Shown piece by piece: positions 43,879-52,154 of a stretch of DNA of 64,000 bases (its first letter is position 1; the number at the start of each line of letters is the position of its first letter). This DNA comes from Candidatus Saccharimonadota bacterium. Its GTDB lineage: Bacteria > Patescibacteriota > Saccharimonadia > Saccharimonadales > Saccharimonadaceae. The notes beneath the pieces were generated by a model, which did not search any database, was not told the DNA's origin, and saw only the letters and a list, made by a program, of their open reading frames with translations. The stretch covers positions 109,371 to 173,370 of the forward strand of contig JAFZSN010000011.1 of assembly GCA_017619315.1 (NCBI GenBank), given 5' to 3'. The translations under genes and the position numbers were made by a program.

Positions 43879-44952
43879 ATGGTCTATTTAGATTACGCTG
43901 CAACCAGCCCGCTTCTACACGAGGCAATTAAAGCTATGCGCGAAGCAGAGCAGAGATTTTTTGCGAACGCATCGGCGTTACACACGCCAGGCCACCTTTC
44001 CCTAAACAAAATAGAAGAGACGCGTGAGCTCCTCGCGCAGTTGATCAATGCCGAGCCTGACGAGATTATTTTTACGTCTGGCGCGTCAGAATCCAATAAT
44101 ACGGTTATTCGTACTTTTGAAGGACACAAAATTATTACTTCGCCCCTGGAACATCATTCTATTATCGAGTCGGCAAAAGCCCTCGGCGGCAAGAAGACTC
44201 CTGCGCTATACTCTTATATGCTAGCAAATAACGAAATCGGCGAGTTTTTGCCTATAAAAGACATCGTAAAAAAGGCACGTAAAGAAGGCGGCTTTGTCCA
44301 CTCCGATCTCACCCAGGTACTCGGTAAGCTACCGATCGATGTTAAAGCTTTAGACCTAGATTACGCAACATTCAGCGCGCATAAAATCGGCGGCCCAATA
44401 GGCGTCGGCGCGCTTTATGTGAGAAATGGTGCACCGTTTAAACCCCTCGTCATCGGTGGGAACCAGGAGAAAAAACGTCGCGGTACGACGTATAATACGG
44501 TCGGAATTATTGGTTTTGGTGCTGCTCTGAAATACGCCGACGAGCATAAAACATGGGAAATATACGATACGAAAATCCGCGCGCTTCGCGACAAGCTTGC
44601 AAGGCGCATTTTAAAAGAAATCCCGGGCAGTAGCCTAAATACTGACCTCAAGAATTCCCTGCCAAATATATTAAACGCCTCATTTGAGGCAGCCGAAGGC
44701 GAGTCGATCCAGTTATATCTAGACGCTGAAGGCATTATCGTGTCCACCGGCTCCGCCTGCGCCTCTGGCGATATTAAGCCGAGCCATGTCTTGATGGCGA
44801 AAACCGGCGATGCCGAAGTCGCACACTCATCCATTCGCTTCTCATTTGGCTTAGATAACACGGAGAAGGACGTTGATAGAGTTATGGAAGTTTTACCAGG
44901 GGTTATCGATCGTTTACAAAAAATCAGCACCCTAGAAAGGAAAAAGAAATGA
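43879..44952 (+). CDS. iscS: Cysteine desulfurase, NifS/IscS family
   Basis: A 357-residue PLP enzyme that takes sulfur from cysteine for Fe-S clusters and tRNA thiolation. LDYAATSPL opens the protein; IFTSGASESNN, FSAHKIGGPIG (PLP on K169) and STGSACASGD (catalytic C294 in the flexible loop) are all present. TATAAT lies seven bases before the ATG, so the message is leaderless. The stop overlaps the scaffold gene by four bases (ATGA). Symbol given for the family; the NifS versus IscS distinction is not resolved. Confidence 0.92.
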   Translation: MVYLDYAATSPLLHEAIKAMREAEQRFFANASALHTPGHLSLNKIEETRELLAQLINAEPDEIIFTSGASESNNTVIRTFEGHKIITSPLEHHSIIESAKALGGKKTPALYSYMLANNEIGEFLPIKDIVKKARKEGGFVHSDLTQVLGKLPIDVKALDLDYATFSAHKIGGPIGVGALYVRNGAPFKPLVIGGNQEKKRRGTTYNTVGIIGFGAALKYADEHKTWEIYDTKIRALRDKLARRILKEIPGSSLNTDLKNSLPNILNASFEAAEGESIQLYLDAEGIIVSTGSACASGDIKPSHVLMAKTGDAEVAHSSIRFSFGLDNTEKDVDRVMEVLPGVIDRLQKISTLERKKK

Positions 44953-45350
44953 ACGAAGGACAAGATTGGGTTTATTCGGATATTGTCAAAGACCACTTTT
45001 TAAACCCGCGTAATTTCCTCTTTGGCGACGAGTCGAAATTTAAATACGATGCGGTAGGCCTAGTAGGTAACCCTATCTGTGGTGACCAAATGAAAATGTA
45101 TATCAGGGTCAAAGACGACAAAATAATTGATCTACGTTGGAAGACCTACGGTTGCGCCTCAGCTATCGCCTCAACCTCGGCATTGTCAGAACTCGCAAAA
45201 GGTAAAACCCTAGATGAGGCCATGAAAATCACTGCCAAAGATATCGACAACTATCTCGGTAACCTACCGAAGCACAAATTCCACTGTTCCATCCTCGGCC
45301 ACGAAGCTCTCGAAGATGCAATCAAAAATTACCGCTCAAATAGTAAATAA
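44949..45350 (+). CDS. iscU: Iron-sulfur cluster scaffold, IscU/NifU N-terminal family
   Basis: A 133-residue scaffold that assembles Fe-S clusters with sulfur from the desulfurase encoded just upstream. Cluster ligands are conserved: C44 and D46 in NPICGDQM, C69 in YGCASAIA and C113 in FHCSILG. The N-terminus YSDIVKDHFLNPRN is typical. The IscU motif LPPVK is replaced by LPKHK, closer to SufU-like or archaeal forms. It overlaps iscS by four bases and has AAAGGAAAAAG upstream. Confidence 0.9.
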   Translation: MNEGQDWVYSDIVKDHFLNPRNFLFGDESKFKYDAVGLVGNPICGDQMKMYIRVKDDKIIDLRWKTYGCASAIASTSALSELAKGKTLDEAMKITAKDIDNYLGNLPKHKFHCSILGHEALEDAIKNYRSNSK

Positions 45351-45353
45351 GGA

Positions 45354-45378
45354 TCAATCTGGGGCCTAGCCAGATTGA
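45354..45378 (+). promoter_or_regulatory. Perfect inverted repeat overlapping the -35 box
   Basis: TCAATCTGG, seven bases, CCAGATTGA. The right arm runs into TTGACA of the promoter at 45375. It could be an operator, or the hairpin that ends iscU transcription (no T run follows). Confidence 0.5.
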
Positions 45379-45403
45379 CAGATATGAGAATATATGATAT
45401 AAT
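45375..45403 (+). promoter_or_regulatory. Consensus sigma70 promoter
   Basis: TTGACA, exactly 17 bases, TATAAT: a full match at both boxes, with transcription expected near 45410. Confidence 0.85.
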
Positions 45404-45409
45404 GATAAA

Positions 45410-45590
45410 ATTAATTGAGGGAGACCTTGGACATTAATTTTTTATGCTGGATTAGATACTCTTAGGTAGCGTCGAGCAAATCTATAAGGTTTTGTTCAAC
45501 GCTGCCTAAGAGCAGTGTCTCGACGTGGGGATAATCCCCTTAATTCAACAAGGACGTCGACTTTCCCTGCGGGGAGGAAAGGAGCACAAG
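45410..45590 (+). promoter_or_regulatory. Structured 180-nt leader of the gene at 45591
   Basis: Three stems are visible by eye: CTCTTAGG-T-AGCGT / ACGCT-G-CCTAAGAG (about 45469-45512) with a further stem inside its loop; CGACGT / ACGTCG (about 45520-45560) enclosing GGGGATAATCCCC; and TTTCC / GGAAA (about 45562-45580) next to the ribosome binding site GGAAAGGAG. The last could hide the binding site. I do not recognise it as a known riboswitch. Confidence 0.55.
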
Positions 45591-46190
45591 ATGCTGTATA
45601 CTAACAAGGGTCTCAAGGTAATTTCTAGGGAGATGAAATTTGGCGCCGTTAAAGGAGTCGCCATTGGCGAGTACGGACGCGGACGTCACGAAATCTTCCT
45701 GCCAACGCCTAAGTCCTTTAAAGAAGAGGAAGAAATCAAAGAGTTCAGCCCTAATTTAACGATCGGTAAAAGCCAGTCAGGGCGGCCACGCATTCACGCG
45801 GAAAAGAGTGACGATTTATATCTCATTCTCAGTTCCGAAAGGAGATACACGCGCCGTGGGGATGGCTACATTAAGGCACCGAAAAACCAGGAAATCGAGA
45901 TGATAACTCGCGGGAACGGTGCAGATGGAGCGGCTGGACGTATCGGCAGCTGGGACGTTGTTGTCGTAAAAGCAACAGATGGCGACGTCTTCAGGGTTAC
46001 CTGGGGTGGATCAGGATACGGTATCGATGCTACGTTCTACGTGGTGTCGGGCGGCAAGGTTTACGTCGCCGATCAACCCGATGTCGAAGACCTGTATGAG
46101 AACCTTGGGGTCGAAGCACCTTTTACGCTCAAATATGACGAGCAGGAAGGCCGCCTCGTGATTGACCCCGAAGAGTGGAGGGTAATCTAA
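45591..46190 (+). CDS. Unknown protein with structured leader
   Basis: A 199-residue soluble protein of no family I know. The N-terminal part is basic (KGLKVISREMKFGAVKG); the middle has an Arg-rich turn (SSERRYTRRGDGY); the C-terminal half looks like a beta-rich domain with glycine turns (GNGADGAAGRIGSWDVVVV, VTWGGSGYGIDATFY). No signal peptide or membrane helix. The ATG at 45591 has AAAGGAG six bases upstream; an earlier in-frame start lies in the structured leader and is rejected. The promoter is unusually strong for this window, so the protein may be abundant. A terminator follows directly. Confidence 0.6.
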   Translation: MLYTNKGLKVISREMKFGAVKGVAIGEYGRGRHEIFLPTPKSFKEEEEIKEFSPNLTIGKSQSGRPRIHAEKSDDLYLILSSERRYTRRGDGYIKAPKNQEIEMITRGNGADGAAGRIGSWDVVVVKATDGDVFRVTWGGSGYGIDATFYVVSGGKVYVADQPDVEDLYENLGVEAPFTLKYDEQEGRLVIDPEEWRVI

Positions 46191-46197
46191 CCAGCAC

Positions 46198-46230
46198 ACC
46201 CCTGGACAAATAGTCCAGGGGTATTTTTTT
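46198..46230 (+). terminator. Terminator of the 45591 gene
   Basis: ACCCCTGGAC...GTCCAGGGGT followed by seven T. Confidence 0.88.
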
Positions 46231-46269
46231 GGAAAGCTTCAGATTGTAATTGTGTTAGAATAAAATTAT

Positions 46270-46677
46270 ATGGAAAAGACATTCGATTTTTTAAAAAACC
46301 ACACCAAAGTAAACTTCGTCTCAACGATTGACGGCGACAAGCCTAGCTGTCGTCCGTTTGGGGATCCAGTCCTATTTAATGGGCATTTATATGCAATGAC
46401 AAACGCTAACAAAAATGTAGCCAAGCAAATCGATAAGAACAACAACGTCTGCATAGTCGCGTATGATGGCGAAGATTGGATTCGGATTAGCTGCCAAATG
46501 ATAGACGAAAGCAGCAATGTTGAAGCGAAGAAAGCAATTATCGCGGAATTTGAATGGGCAGAGCAAGCTGGGTATACTCTTGATAACCCGGATTTTATTG
46601 TTTACCGTATAGCAAACGGCAAATCAACAATTTACGACGAAGCTGGCAATATATTAGCAGAAGAAACGCTCCCATAG
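46270..46677 (+). CDS. Pyridoxamine 5'-phosphate oxidase-like FMN-binding protein
   Basis: A 135-residue split-barrel flavin-binding protein. FVSTIDGDKPSCRPFGDP and KNVAKQIDKNNNVCIVAYD follow the pattern of small PNPOx-like proteins that bind FMN or F420 and reduce small molecules; the true PdxH substrate residues are not evident. A TAGAAT box ends eight bases before the ATG and there is no binding site. It stands alone between two strong accessory units. Confidence 0.8.
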   Translation: MEKTFDFLKNHTKVNFVSTIDGDKPSCRPFGDPVLFNGHLYAMTNANKNVAKQIDKNNNVCIVAYDGEDWIRISCQMIDESSNVEAKKAIIAEFEWAEQAGYTLDNPDFIVYRIANGKSTIYDEAGNILAEETLP

Positions 46678-46687
46678 AGTAGATAGA

Positions 46688-46716
46688 TTGACAAAAATAA
46701 GCATGTGTGGTATAAT
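46688..46716 (+). promoter_or_regulatory. Consensus sigma70 promoter
   Basis: TTGACA, exactly 17 bases, TATAAT: the second full-consensus promoter in this accessory stretch. The leader of about 70 bases has a hairpin GACAGCTT/AAGTTGTC (one G-T pair). Confidence 0.85.
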
Positions 46717-46792
46717 AGTAAGAATAGTTATAGAGGTGACAGCTTAACTAGTAGATTAAAAAGTTGTCGACATACTAAAGGAGGGCATGAGT

Positions 46793-47449
46793 ATGAAAAT
46801 AATCGAAACCCGGGGAGAAAACCTGGAAAGCACTGTGTATTTACTGTTAGCGGCCCGCGCACGCGGCGAGCATGTATATGCTGAATTCAATAGGCATGTA
46901 CTGTGCTCTGATGATGTAACTATGGACTCAGCTTACATTGCTGTTATAGGCTGTACCAAAGCAGAATATGATGAGCAAATCAGACGAGAAAGAGAAAATT
47001 GGAAAAAGATAGAGGAGGAACGCGAAATCAGGGAGCAGCGCTACAGAGAAAAGGTTAAAGCCGATCGTGCTGCGAAGGGTCCAAGCGAGATCACGGCCGA
47101 ATTAGTCGTGGCAGGTCTCAAATTCATTGCGGAGCATCTAAGGAGCAGCCATGATGAACTGCTCGAAGGGCTGCTCAGTCTTGGGTGTAATTTTACACTC
47201 CAAGATATCAGGGAGCAATTCCCGGAGTGCGAGAGTGTAAGGCTGTTTGACGGGATGAAGCGAGCAGACGTATCCTGTGGGGCATCCATAATAGTGAATG
47301 TTAGGGACTCGGAGTTTGGAAGAAGTTACGGCGAAGACCGCTTCTTTAGTGTCGATGACGAAATATCAGCCTATCACTTCGTGAGAAAAAGAGGGGACAA
47401 GAAATACACGAAGGATAAGGTTGACGTCATGGTAGCGACAACTAATTAA
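46793..47449 (+). CDS. Unknown protein with central charged helix
   Basis: A 218-residue soluble protein I do not recognise. Residues 1-60 look alpha/beta (KIIETRGENLESTVYLLLAA), residues 60-100 form a long Arg/Glu-rich helix or coiled coil (RRERENWKKIEEEREIREQ), and the C-terminal 120 residues form a separate domain (LVVAGLKFIAEHLR, CGASIIVNVRDSEFG). The start at 46793 is preferred over 46787 because AAGGAGGG is then eight bases away. It sits behind a consensus promoter and ahead of a strong terminator as a single-gene unit, like the gene at 45591. Confidence 0.6.
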   Translation: MKIIETRGENLESTVYLLLAARARGEHVYAEFNRHVLCSDDVTMDSAYIAVIGCTKAEYDEQIRRERENWKKIEEEREIREQRYREKVKADRAAKGPSEITAELVVAGLKFIAEHLRSSHDELLEGLLSLGCNFTLQDIREQFPECESVRLFDGMKRADVSCGASIIVNVRDSEFGRSYGEDRFFSVDDEISAYHFVRKRGDKKYTKDKVDVMVATTN

Positions 47450-47454
47450 TGAAT

Positions 47455-47501
47455 CCCCCCGACTTCCACACAGCCAGTGTGGGTAGAGTCGGGGGCTTTT
47501 T
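47455..47501 (+). terminator. Terminator of the 46793 gene
   Basis: CCCCCGACT...AGTCGGGGG with an inner CACAC.../GTGTG hairpin, followed by CTTTTT. Confidence 0.85.
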
Positions 47502-47580
47502 GTGGATAATTTGTCAAACTATCACCAAGCCGCCGATTGTATTATAATAATATAAATACTAATTATTAAAAAGGTTAACC

Positions 47581-48213
47581 ATGAGCGAATACCTAAAAAT
47601 GTCCAACATAAAAGCAAATATCAAAGAATTCGAGCAGATCGATAAATACGATATCGCTGTTGCTGACGTGATGGCAGATTATGCGGACAAGACGGCTTTT
47701 GAGCAAGATGTAATGCGAGACATCATAATCAACGAAAGAATCACAAAGGATTTTATCGAGAATGAAGAAAAGCGTTTATCGAATCATAACAAAATATTAT
47801 CTAGCGAGAAGATAAAGGAATACTTCGAGCACGACTTTAACAATGGTATGAATTGCGGAGGTTTTGCCCTTGGAATATTTGGCTGCATTTTCACACATAC
47901 CAAAAGCCTGGAAGAGGCGACGAAATTATTGCTGGAAAAATTCCCTTTTGTGAGGCTGCAAGATGATGAAGAAATAGGCCCGGACGAGTACCGTGTGCTA
48001 TATCGTCATCAAGAAGGAGGATTTTCGCACCATTTTGTTAAAGAAGAAGGTGGAAAGTTGATAGAAAAAGACGGCAGTGGTCCAGTGAAAGATTTTGAAG
48101 AATGGCCAGATAATTTAAAAGATGCACCCGAAGTTACACTTATAGTAAATCGTAACCACAACATAGAGCAATATGATGAAGATGGACACAAAACGTGGAC
48201 ATTCGGGATATAG
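47581..48213 (+). CDS. Unknown protein with papain-like Cys/His pattern
   Basis: A 210-residue soluble protein. After an N-terminal helical region, NNGMNCGGFALGIFG places a cysteine at the start of a helix, and GGFSHHFVKEEGGKLIEKDG supplies His followed by a possible Asp/Asn, the order found in NCxxxAL...H...G-type putative cysteine proteases (NlpC/papain-like). This is pattern reading only. TATAAT-like sequence lies about 30 bases upstream; the site AAAAAGG precedes the ATG. It is AT-rich compared with the two genes before it. A terminator lies at 48325. Confidence 0.5.
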   Translation: MSEYLKMSNIKANIKEFEQIDKYDIAVADVMADYADKTAFEQDVMRDIIINERITKDFIENEEKRLSNHNKILSSEKIKEYFEHDFNNGMNCGGFALGIFGCIFTHTKSLEEATKLLLEKFPFVRLQDDEEIGPDEYRVLYRHQEGGFSHHFVKEEGGKLIEKDGSGPVKDFEEWPDNLKDAPEVTLIVNRNHNIEQYDEDGHKTWTFGI

Positions 48214-48324
48214 CATAAATAGATTGGGGTTGCCGAGGTTTTTGTCGGCCTCTTTAAAAGAGTTACATGATGCTTGTGGGTTCGTAGAGATCAACAGTGA
48301 CCGCTAGTCGCTTTTAAAAATAGA

Positions 48325-48357
48325 CCCCGCCTAATCATTATGGCGGGGTATATTTTT
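48325..48357 (+). terminator. Intrinsic terminator in the 47581-48490 gap
   Basis: CCCCGCC...GGCGGGG followed by TATATTTTT. The rest of the 275-base gap (48214-48489) shows no gene. Confidence 0.8.
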
Positions 48358-48489
48358 GCTAGGAACTTAACAGTCAATTATCAATAAAAAATCGGCTTTA
48401 AGTGCTGATTTAGATACGTTATGTTGGAGCTTAATTAATCAGGCTTTGCAGACTATAAAGAAGCTAGCTAAAAATGATATAATATAGAT

Positions 48490-49071
48490 ATGATTGGTGG
48501 ATTATCGTTTCCCAAAAACGCAACCGAAGAAGAGCGACAAATAGACTGGCAATCAATAGTTGAAATATCAGATAAAGATTTTGGTTTTAATAATCTAAAG
48601 CCGAAAAGTGACAAGACTAGATTTAACGTACGTTGTATATTGCAAAATAGAAATGGCGAAATCTGTGTTATTAAATCTGAAAAGTTTGGCTACGTACAAA
48701 TCCCGGGTGGCGGTATAGAAAATGAAGAAGCTATCGTAGACGCTTTACGCAGAGAAGTCCAAGAAGAAACAGGTTTTTTGATTATGGATATAAAACCTAT
48801 TGGCTATATCTTAGAAAGACGCGAAGATGTTCGAAATAAATACGATTGGGGTAAAGCTATTTCTTATGTTTTTAGCGCTTCCCCTGAGAAAGAAATAGGG
48901 ACAAATTATACAGAATACGAAAACACAGAAGGTTTTAGGCCGATTTGGATGACGTTAGATGATTTTATTGCTGAAAAAGAAAAATTAGGAAACAAATCTA
49001 CCAGCTATAGTGGCCGCTTTTCAGATAAGCGTGATTTAGAAATCACAAAGTATATTAGGAATAACACATAG
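48490..49071 (+). CDS. Nudix hydrolase
   Basis: A 193-residue Nudix-fold enzyme that cleaves nucleoside diphosphate derivatives. The Nudix box spans about residues 77-99: GGGIENEEAIVDAL then RREVQEETGF, matching GX5EX7REUXEEXGU. Residues 1-40 are an extra N-terminal segment (GGLSFPKNATEEERQIDW), and a C-terminal tail follows the fold. The substrate cannot be told. TATAAT lies six bases before the ATG (leaderless), with TG before the box as in an extended -10. Confidence 0.88.
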   Translation: MIGGLSFPKNATEEERQIDWQSIVEISDKDFGFNNLKPKSDKTRFNVRCILQNRNGEICVIKSEKFGYVQIPGGGIENEEAIVDALRREVQEETGFLIMDIKPIGYILERREDVRNKYDWGKAISYVFSASPEKEIGTNYTEYENTEGFRPIWMTLDDFIAEKEKLGNKSTSYSGRFSDKRDLEITKYIRNNT

Positions 49072-49115
49072 GACAAAATTTTAAGGATTTAACAGACAAA
49101 TAATTCTATAAAAAA

Positions 49116-49192
49116 TGGTGGACCCAGCAGGGCTTGAACCTGCGACCTTACGAATGTGAATCGTACGCTCTAGCCAACTGAGCTATGGGTCC
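49116..49192 (-). tRNA. tRNA-Val (anticodon CAC)
   Basis: Minus strand: acceptor GGACCCA/TGGGTCC, discriminator A, encoded CCA at 49116-49118, D arm GCTCAGTTGGCTAGAGC, anticodon stem TACGA/TCGTA with loop TTCACAT (CAC), T arm GCAGG-TTCAAGC-CCTGC. Confidence 0.92.
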
Positions 49193-49214
49193 ATAAATGT
49201 GCTATAATTATAAC

Positions 49215-50264
49215 ATGAATCTAGAAAAATTTAAACAAGAGTTATCAGATATAGAATCGTTCCTGGCACAGCCAGACGCTTATAATTCACCAGATTTTGC
49301 CGCAAAAAGCAAGCGCGCTAGTATTTTACGCGAAATCATCGAACACGGTGACAAAATAGAGCAATTAAAGCAAAATCTTACCGAAGCAGAAGCATTGACC
49401 GAAGACCCAGAGCTTGGCGAAATCGCAAAAGAAGATATCAAGACCATCAAAAAAGAACTAGAAGTAACCGAGGCAGAATTAGAAGAGCTCTTGATCCCGC
49501 GCGACCCCGAAGACGACAAGCCAGCCATCATCGAAATCCGCGCTGGTGCCGGAGGCGACGAAGCTTCCCTGTTCGCTGGCGAATTATTCCGTATGTATCA
49601 AAAATACGCTGAAGCGCATGATTTAAAATCAGAATTGATCAGCAAAAACGAAAACGAAGCTGGCGGCATGAAGGAAATTATTTTTAAGATTACCGGAGAT
49701 AACGCCTATGGTCAGCTCAAATTCGAAGGTGGCGTTCATCGTGTTCAGCGAGTTCCTGTCACCGAATCTCAGGGCCGTATCCATACTTCAACAGTTACAG
49801 TCGCCGTTCTCCCTGAAGCAGCCGAACAAGACCTCGAAATCAACCCCGAGGATCTCCGCATTGATATCTATCGCTCAGGCGGCCACGGTGGCCAGGGCGT
49901 AAACACCACCGACTCTGCTGTTAGGATCACGCATTTACCTACTGGGATCGTAGTTGCGATGCAAGATGAGCGCTCTCAGCAACAAAACCGCATCAAAGCC
50001 ATGAACGTCCTAAGAACTAGGCTCCTAGAGCGCAAGAAAGAAGAAGAACTAAAGAACGCCAGCGAAGCGCGTAAGTCCCTCATTGGCACCGGTGACCGCT
50101 CCGAGAAAATACGTACCTACAACTTCCCGCAAGACCGCGTCACGGACCACCGCATCCATTATTCTCGTTCCAACATCCCAGCGGTTATGGACGGCGATAT
50201 TGACGACATCATCCACGAATTAGTAATGCAAGAGCGGAACCTCACCAAAGAAGCAGATGCCTAG
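49215..50264 (+). CDS. prfA: Peptide chain release factor 1
   Basis: RF1, 350 residues, ends translation at UAA and UAG. The codon-reading tripeptide is in [18 protein letters not shown] (PxT, so RF1 and not RF2), and the catalytic GGQ is in [16 protein letters not shown]. Length and layout are normal. The start at 49215 has TATAAT six bases upstream, so the message is leaderless; the longer in-frame start would lie in the promoter. The stop overlaps prmC by eight bases, as is common. Confidence 0.96.
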   Translation: MNLEKFKQELSDIESFLAQPDAYNSPDFAAKSKRASILREIIEHGDKIEQLKQNLTEAEALTEDPELGEIAKEDIKTIKKELEVTEAELEELLIPRDPEDDKPAIIEIRAGAGGDEASLFAGELFRMYQKYAEAHDLKSELISKNENEAGGMKEIIFKITGDNAYGQLKFEGGVHRVQRVPVTESQGRIHTSTVTVAVLPEAAEQDLEINPEDLRIDIYRSGGHGGQGVNTTDSAVRITHLPTGIVVAMQDERSQQQNRIKAMNVLRTRLLERKKEEELKNASEARKSLIGTGDRSEKIRTYNFPQDRVTDHRIHYSRSNIPAVMDGDIDDIIHELVMQERNLTKEADA

Positions 50265-50922
50265 TAACGAAAGAATACCAGAAGCATATAGGACAGGTTA
50301 CCAAGATTTTTATGGTCGCGAGTTCAAAGTAACTCCTGACGTTTTGATTCCCCGCCCCGAGACGGAGCAAATCATTGACCAGGTCTTAATTCTAGCCGGG
50401 AAGCCATATCTTCCCGGCGTCAAGCCAACAGAAAGAGAACTAAGCAAAAATCCGATCATTCTAGACGTTGGCACCGGATCAGGCTGTATTGCCATCACGA
50501 TCAAAAAAGAGCTAGAAAACTCAAAAGTCTACGCATCAGATATCTCAAAAGAGGCCCTAAATATCGCCAAAGAAAACGCCAAGAATCATCAAGCAGATAT
50601 AACGTTCGTAGAGTCAGATCTACTTAAAAATATAGACATCACCCCAGAAGTACTAATCGCAAATCTCCCTTATGTTGACCCAGGATGGGACTGGCTAGAT
50701 AAAGATTCCCTTTCGCACGAGCCAGCCCTAGCCTTATATGCCGACGACCATGGGTTGAAACTAATTAAAGACTTAATAAAAGAGGCCAGCTCCAGGAAGG
50801 TTAAATATCTTATCCTGGAGTCCGACCCCTGTCAGCACGAAGAAATCGAAGCCTTCGCTGAAAGCCACGACTACAAATTATACGAGGAACGTGGCTTCAT
50901 CCAAACATTTAAATACGACTAA
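50257..50922 (+). CDS. prmC: Release factor glutamine methyltransferase PrmC/HemK
   Basis: PrmC methylates the Gln of the GGQ loop of release factors using SAM. It is 221 residues, shorter than the usual about 280 because the N-terminal helical domain is nearly absent. [29 protein letters not shown] (SAM site) and [12 protein letters not shown] are seen; the catalytic NPPY is NLPY here. It overlaps prfA by eight bases, its substrate gene. Confidence 0.92.
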   Translation: MPSNERIPEAYRTGYQDFYGREFKVTPDVLIPRPETEQIIDQVLILAGKPYLPGVKPTERELSKNPIILDVGTGSGCIAITIKKELENSKVYASDISKEALNIAKENAKNHQADITFVESDLLKNIDITPEVLIANLPYVDPGWDWLDKDSLSHEPALALYADDHGLKLIKDLIKEASSRKVKYLILESDPCQHEEIEAFAESHDYKLYEERGFIQTFKYD

Positions 50923-50925
50923 GAA

Positions 50926-52146
50926 CTATTTCTTATAAGCACCAAGCGTGACGTTGATGGCGATTTCCTGACCTTCACGGATGATAGTGAGTTGTACGGT
51001 ATCACCAGGTTTATATTCGCCAATTAAGTCAGATACGGTCCCAGCAGCGCCAACTTTAACACCATTTACAGCAGTGATAATATCTTTGTCTTTAACACCA
51101 GCTTCAGCCGCCGGGGAGCCATTCATGACTGCAGAATGGAGTGATTGACTATAGATATACTCACCAGTAGAAACTGGAAGGTTGTAAGCCTTGGCAACGT
51201 CAGGAGTAATCTGGGTCGAGTAAACACCAAGATATGCCCTCTCGGCTTTACCGGTCTCAACCAATTGACCCAGCATGCCTTTAACAGACGAAATCGGAAT
51301 AGCAAACCCAACGTTCTCAGCGGAAGAAGAAGTAGCGGTATTGATACCAATAACTTCACCAGCCGCATTAACGAGAGGTCCACCCGAGTTTCCGGAGTTA
51401 ATCGCAGCGTCAGTTTGGATCATGTCAGTCAAAGTTTCAACATTGGTGCCACTACCGTCAGAAGCAGTCACTGAGCGTCCGGTACCCGAAATAATACCAG
51501 CGGTAACAGTGTTTTGGTATTCACCTAGAGCGTTGCCGATGGCTATCACCTGCTGGCCAACGCTAATAGTTTTTGAATCACCAAGCGTTGCTGGAGTTAG
51601 ATCAGATACTCCCTTAATCTTGAGATAAGCAATATCATCAAGCGGGTCAACGGCTACGACTTCAACGTCTTCGTACTGAGTGCCATCATCAAGTATTACA
51701 ATAACTTTATTCGCACCGTTAATAACGTGTTTATTGGTTATTACATAGCCGTCAGCGGTAGCAATTACACCAGTACCAGCAGCTGATGAGGCATAGTCTT
51801 GCCCAAAGTAATTTTTGGTGGTCGTAGAAGTAATAATGGAGACCACGCTCTTCGATACTTTCTCGGCAATGTCAGCAATTGAGCCATCAGTAAAGTTAGC
51901 CGAATTACCATCAGTCCCACTATTTAAGAAAGTAATTGGAGTAGATGCCTTCTGGAAGCCAATCCAACCAAGAGCTAAGCCGCCAACACCAAGCACCAAA
52001 GCAAGTGATGAAATAGCGATAGCGACTTTTGAGTTGCCTCCCGTAGAACGAGAATTATCAGAATCCTTATGAGATTTCTCGGTCTGAGGCAGTTCCTCAT
52101 CGATTTTTTTTGCTTCAACAATTTTGCCCTTTTCTTGATTGTCCAT
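50926..52146 (-). CDS. HtrA/DegP family serine protease with PDZ domain
   Basis: A 406-residue membrane-anchored protease for surveillance of exported proteins. The cytoplasmic N-terminus (KGKIVEAKKIDEELPQTEK) is followed by a helix at about 40-65, then a trypsin-like domain with the triad His in VITNKHVINGA, Asp in DPLDDIAYLKI and Ser in NSGNSGGPLVN, and one PDZ domain (AAEAGVKDKDIITAVNG). It follows the membrane-protein gene at 52155 by 8 bases on the same strand. GGAGGA precedes the ATG. Confidence 0.95.
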   Translation of the reverse strand: MDNQEKGKIVEAKKIDEELPQTEKSHKDSDNSRSTGGNSKVAIAISSLALVLGVGGLALGWIGFQKASTPITFLNSGTDGNSANFTDGSIADIAEKVSKSVVSIITSTTTKNYFGQDYASSAAGTGVIATADGYVITNKHVINGANKVIVILDDGTQYEDVEVVAVDPLDDIAYLKIKGVSDLTPATLGDSKTISVGQQVIAIGNALGEYQNTVTAGIISGTGRSVTASDGSGTNVETLTDMIQTDAAINSGNSGGPLVNAAGEVIGINTATSSSAENVGFAIPISSVKGMLGQLVETGKAERAYLGVYSTQITPDVAKAYNLPVSTGEYIYSQSLHSAVMNGSPAAEAGVKDKDIITAVNGVKVGAAGTVSDLIGEYKPGDTVQLTIIREGQEIAINVTLGAYKK

Positions 52147-52154
52147 TTTCCTCC

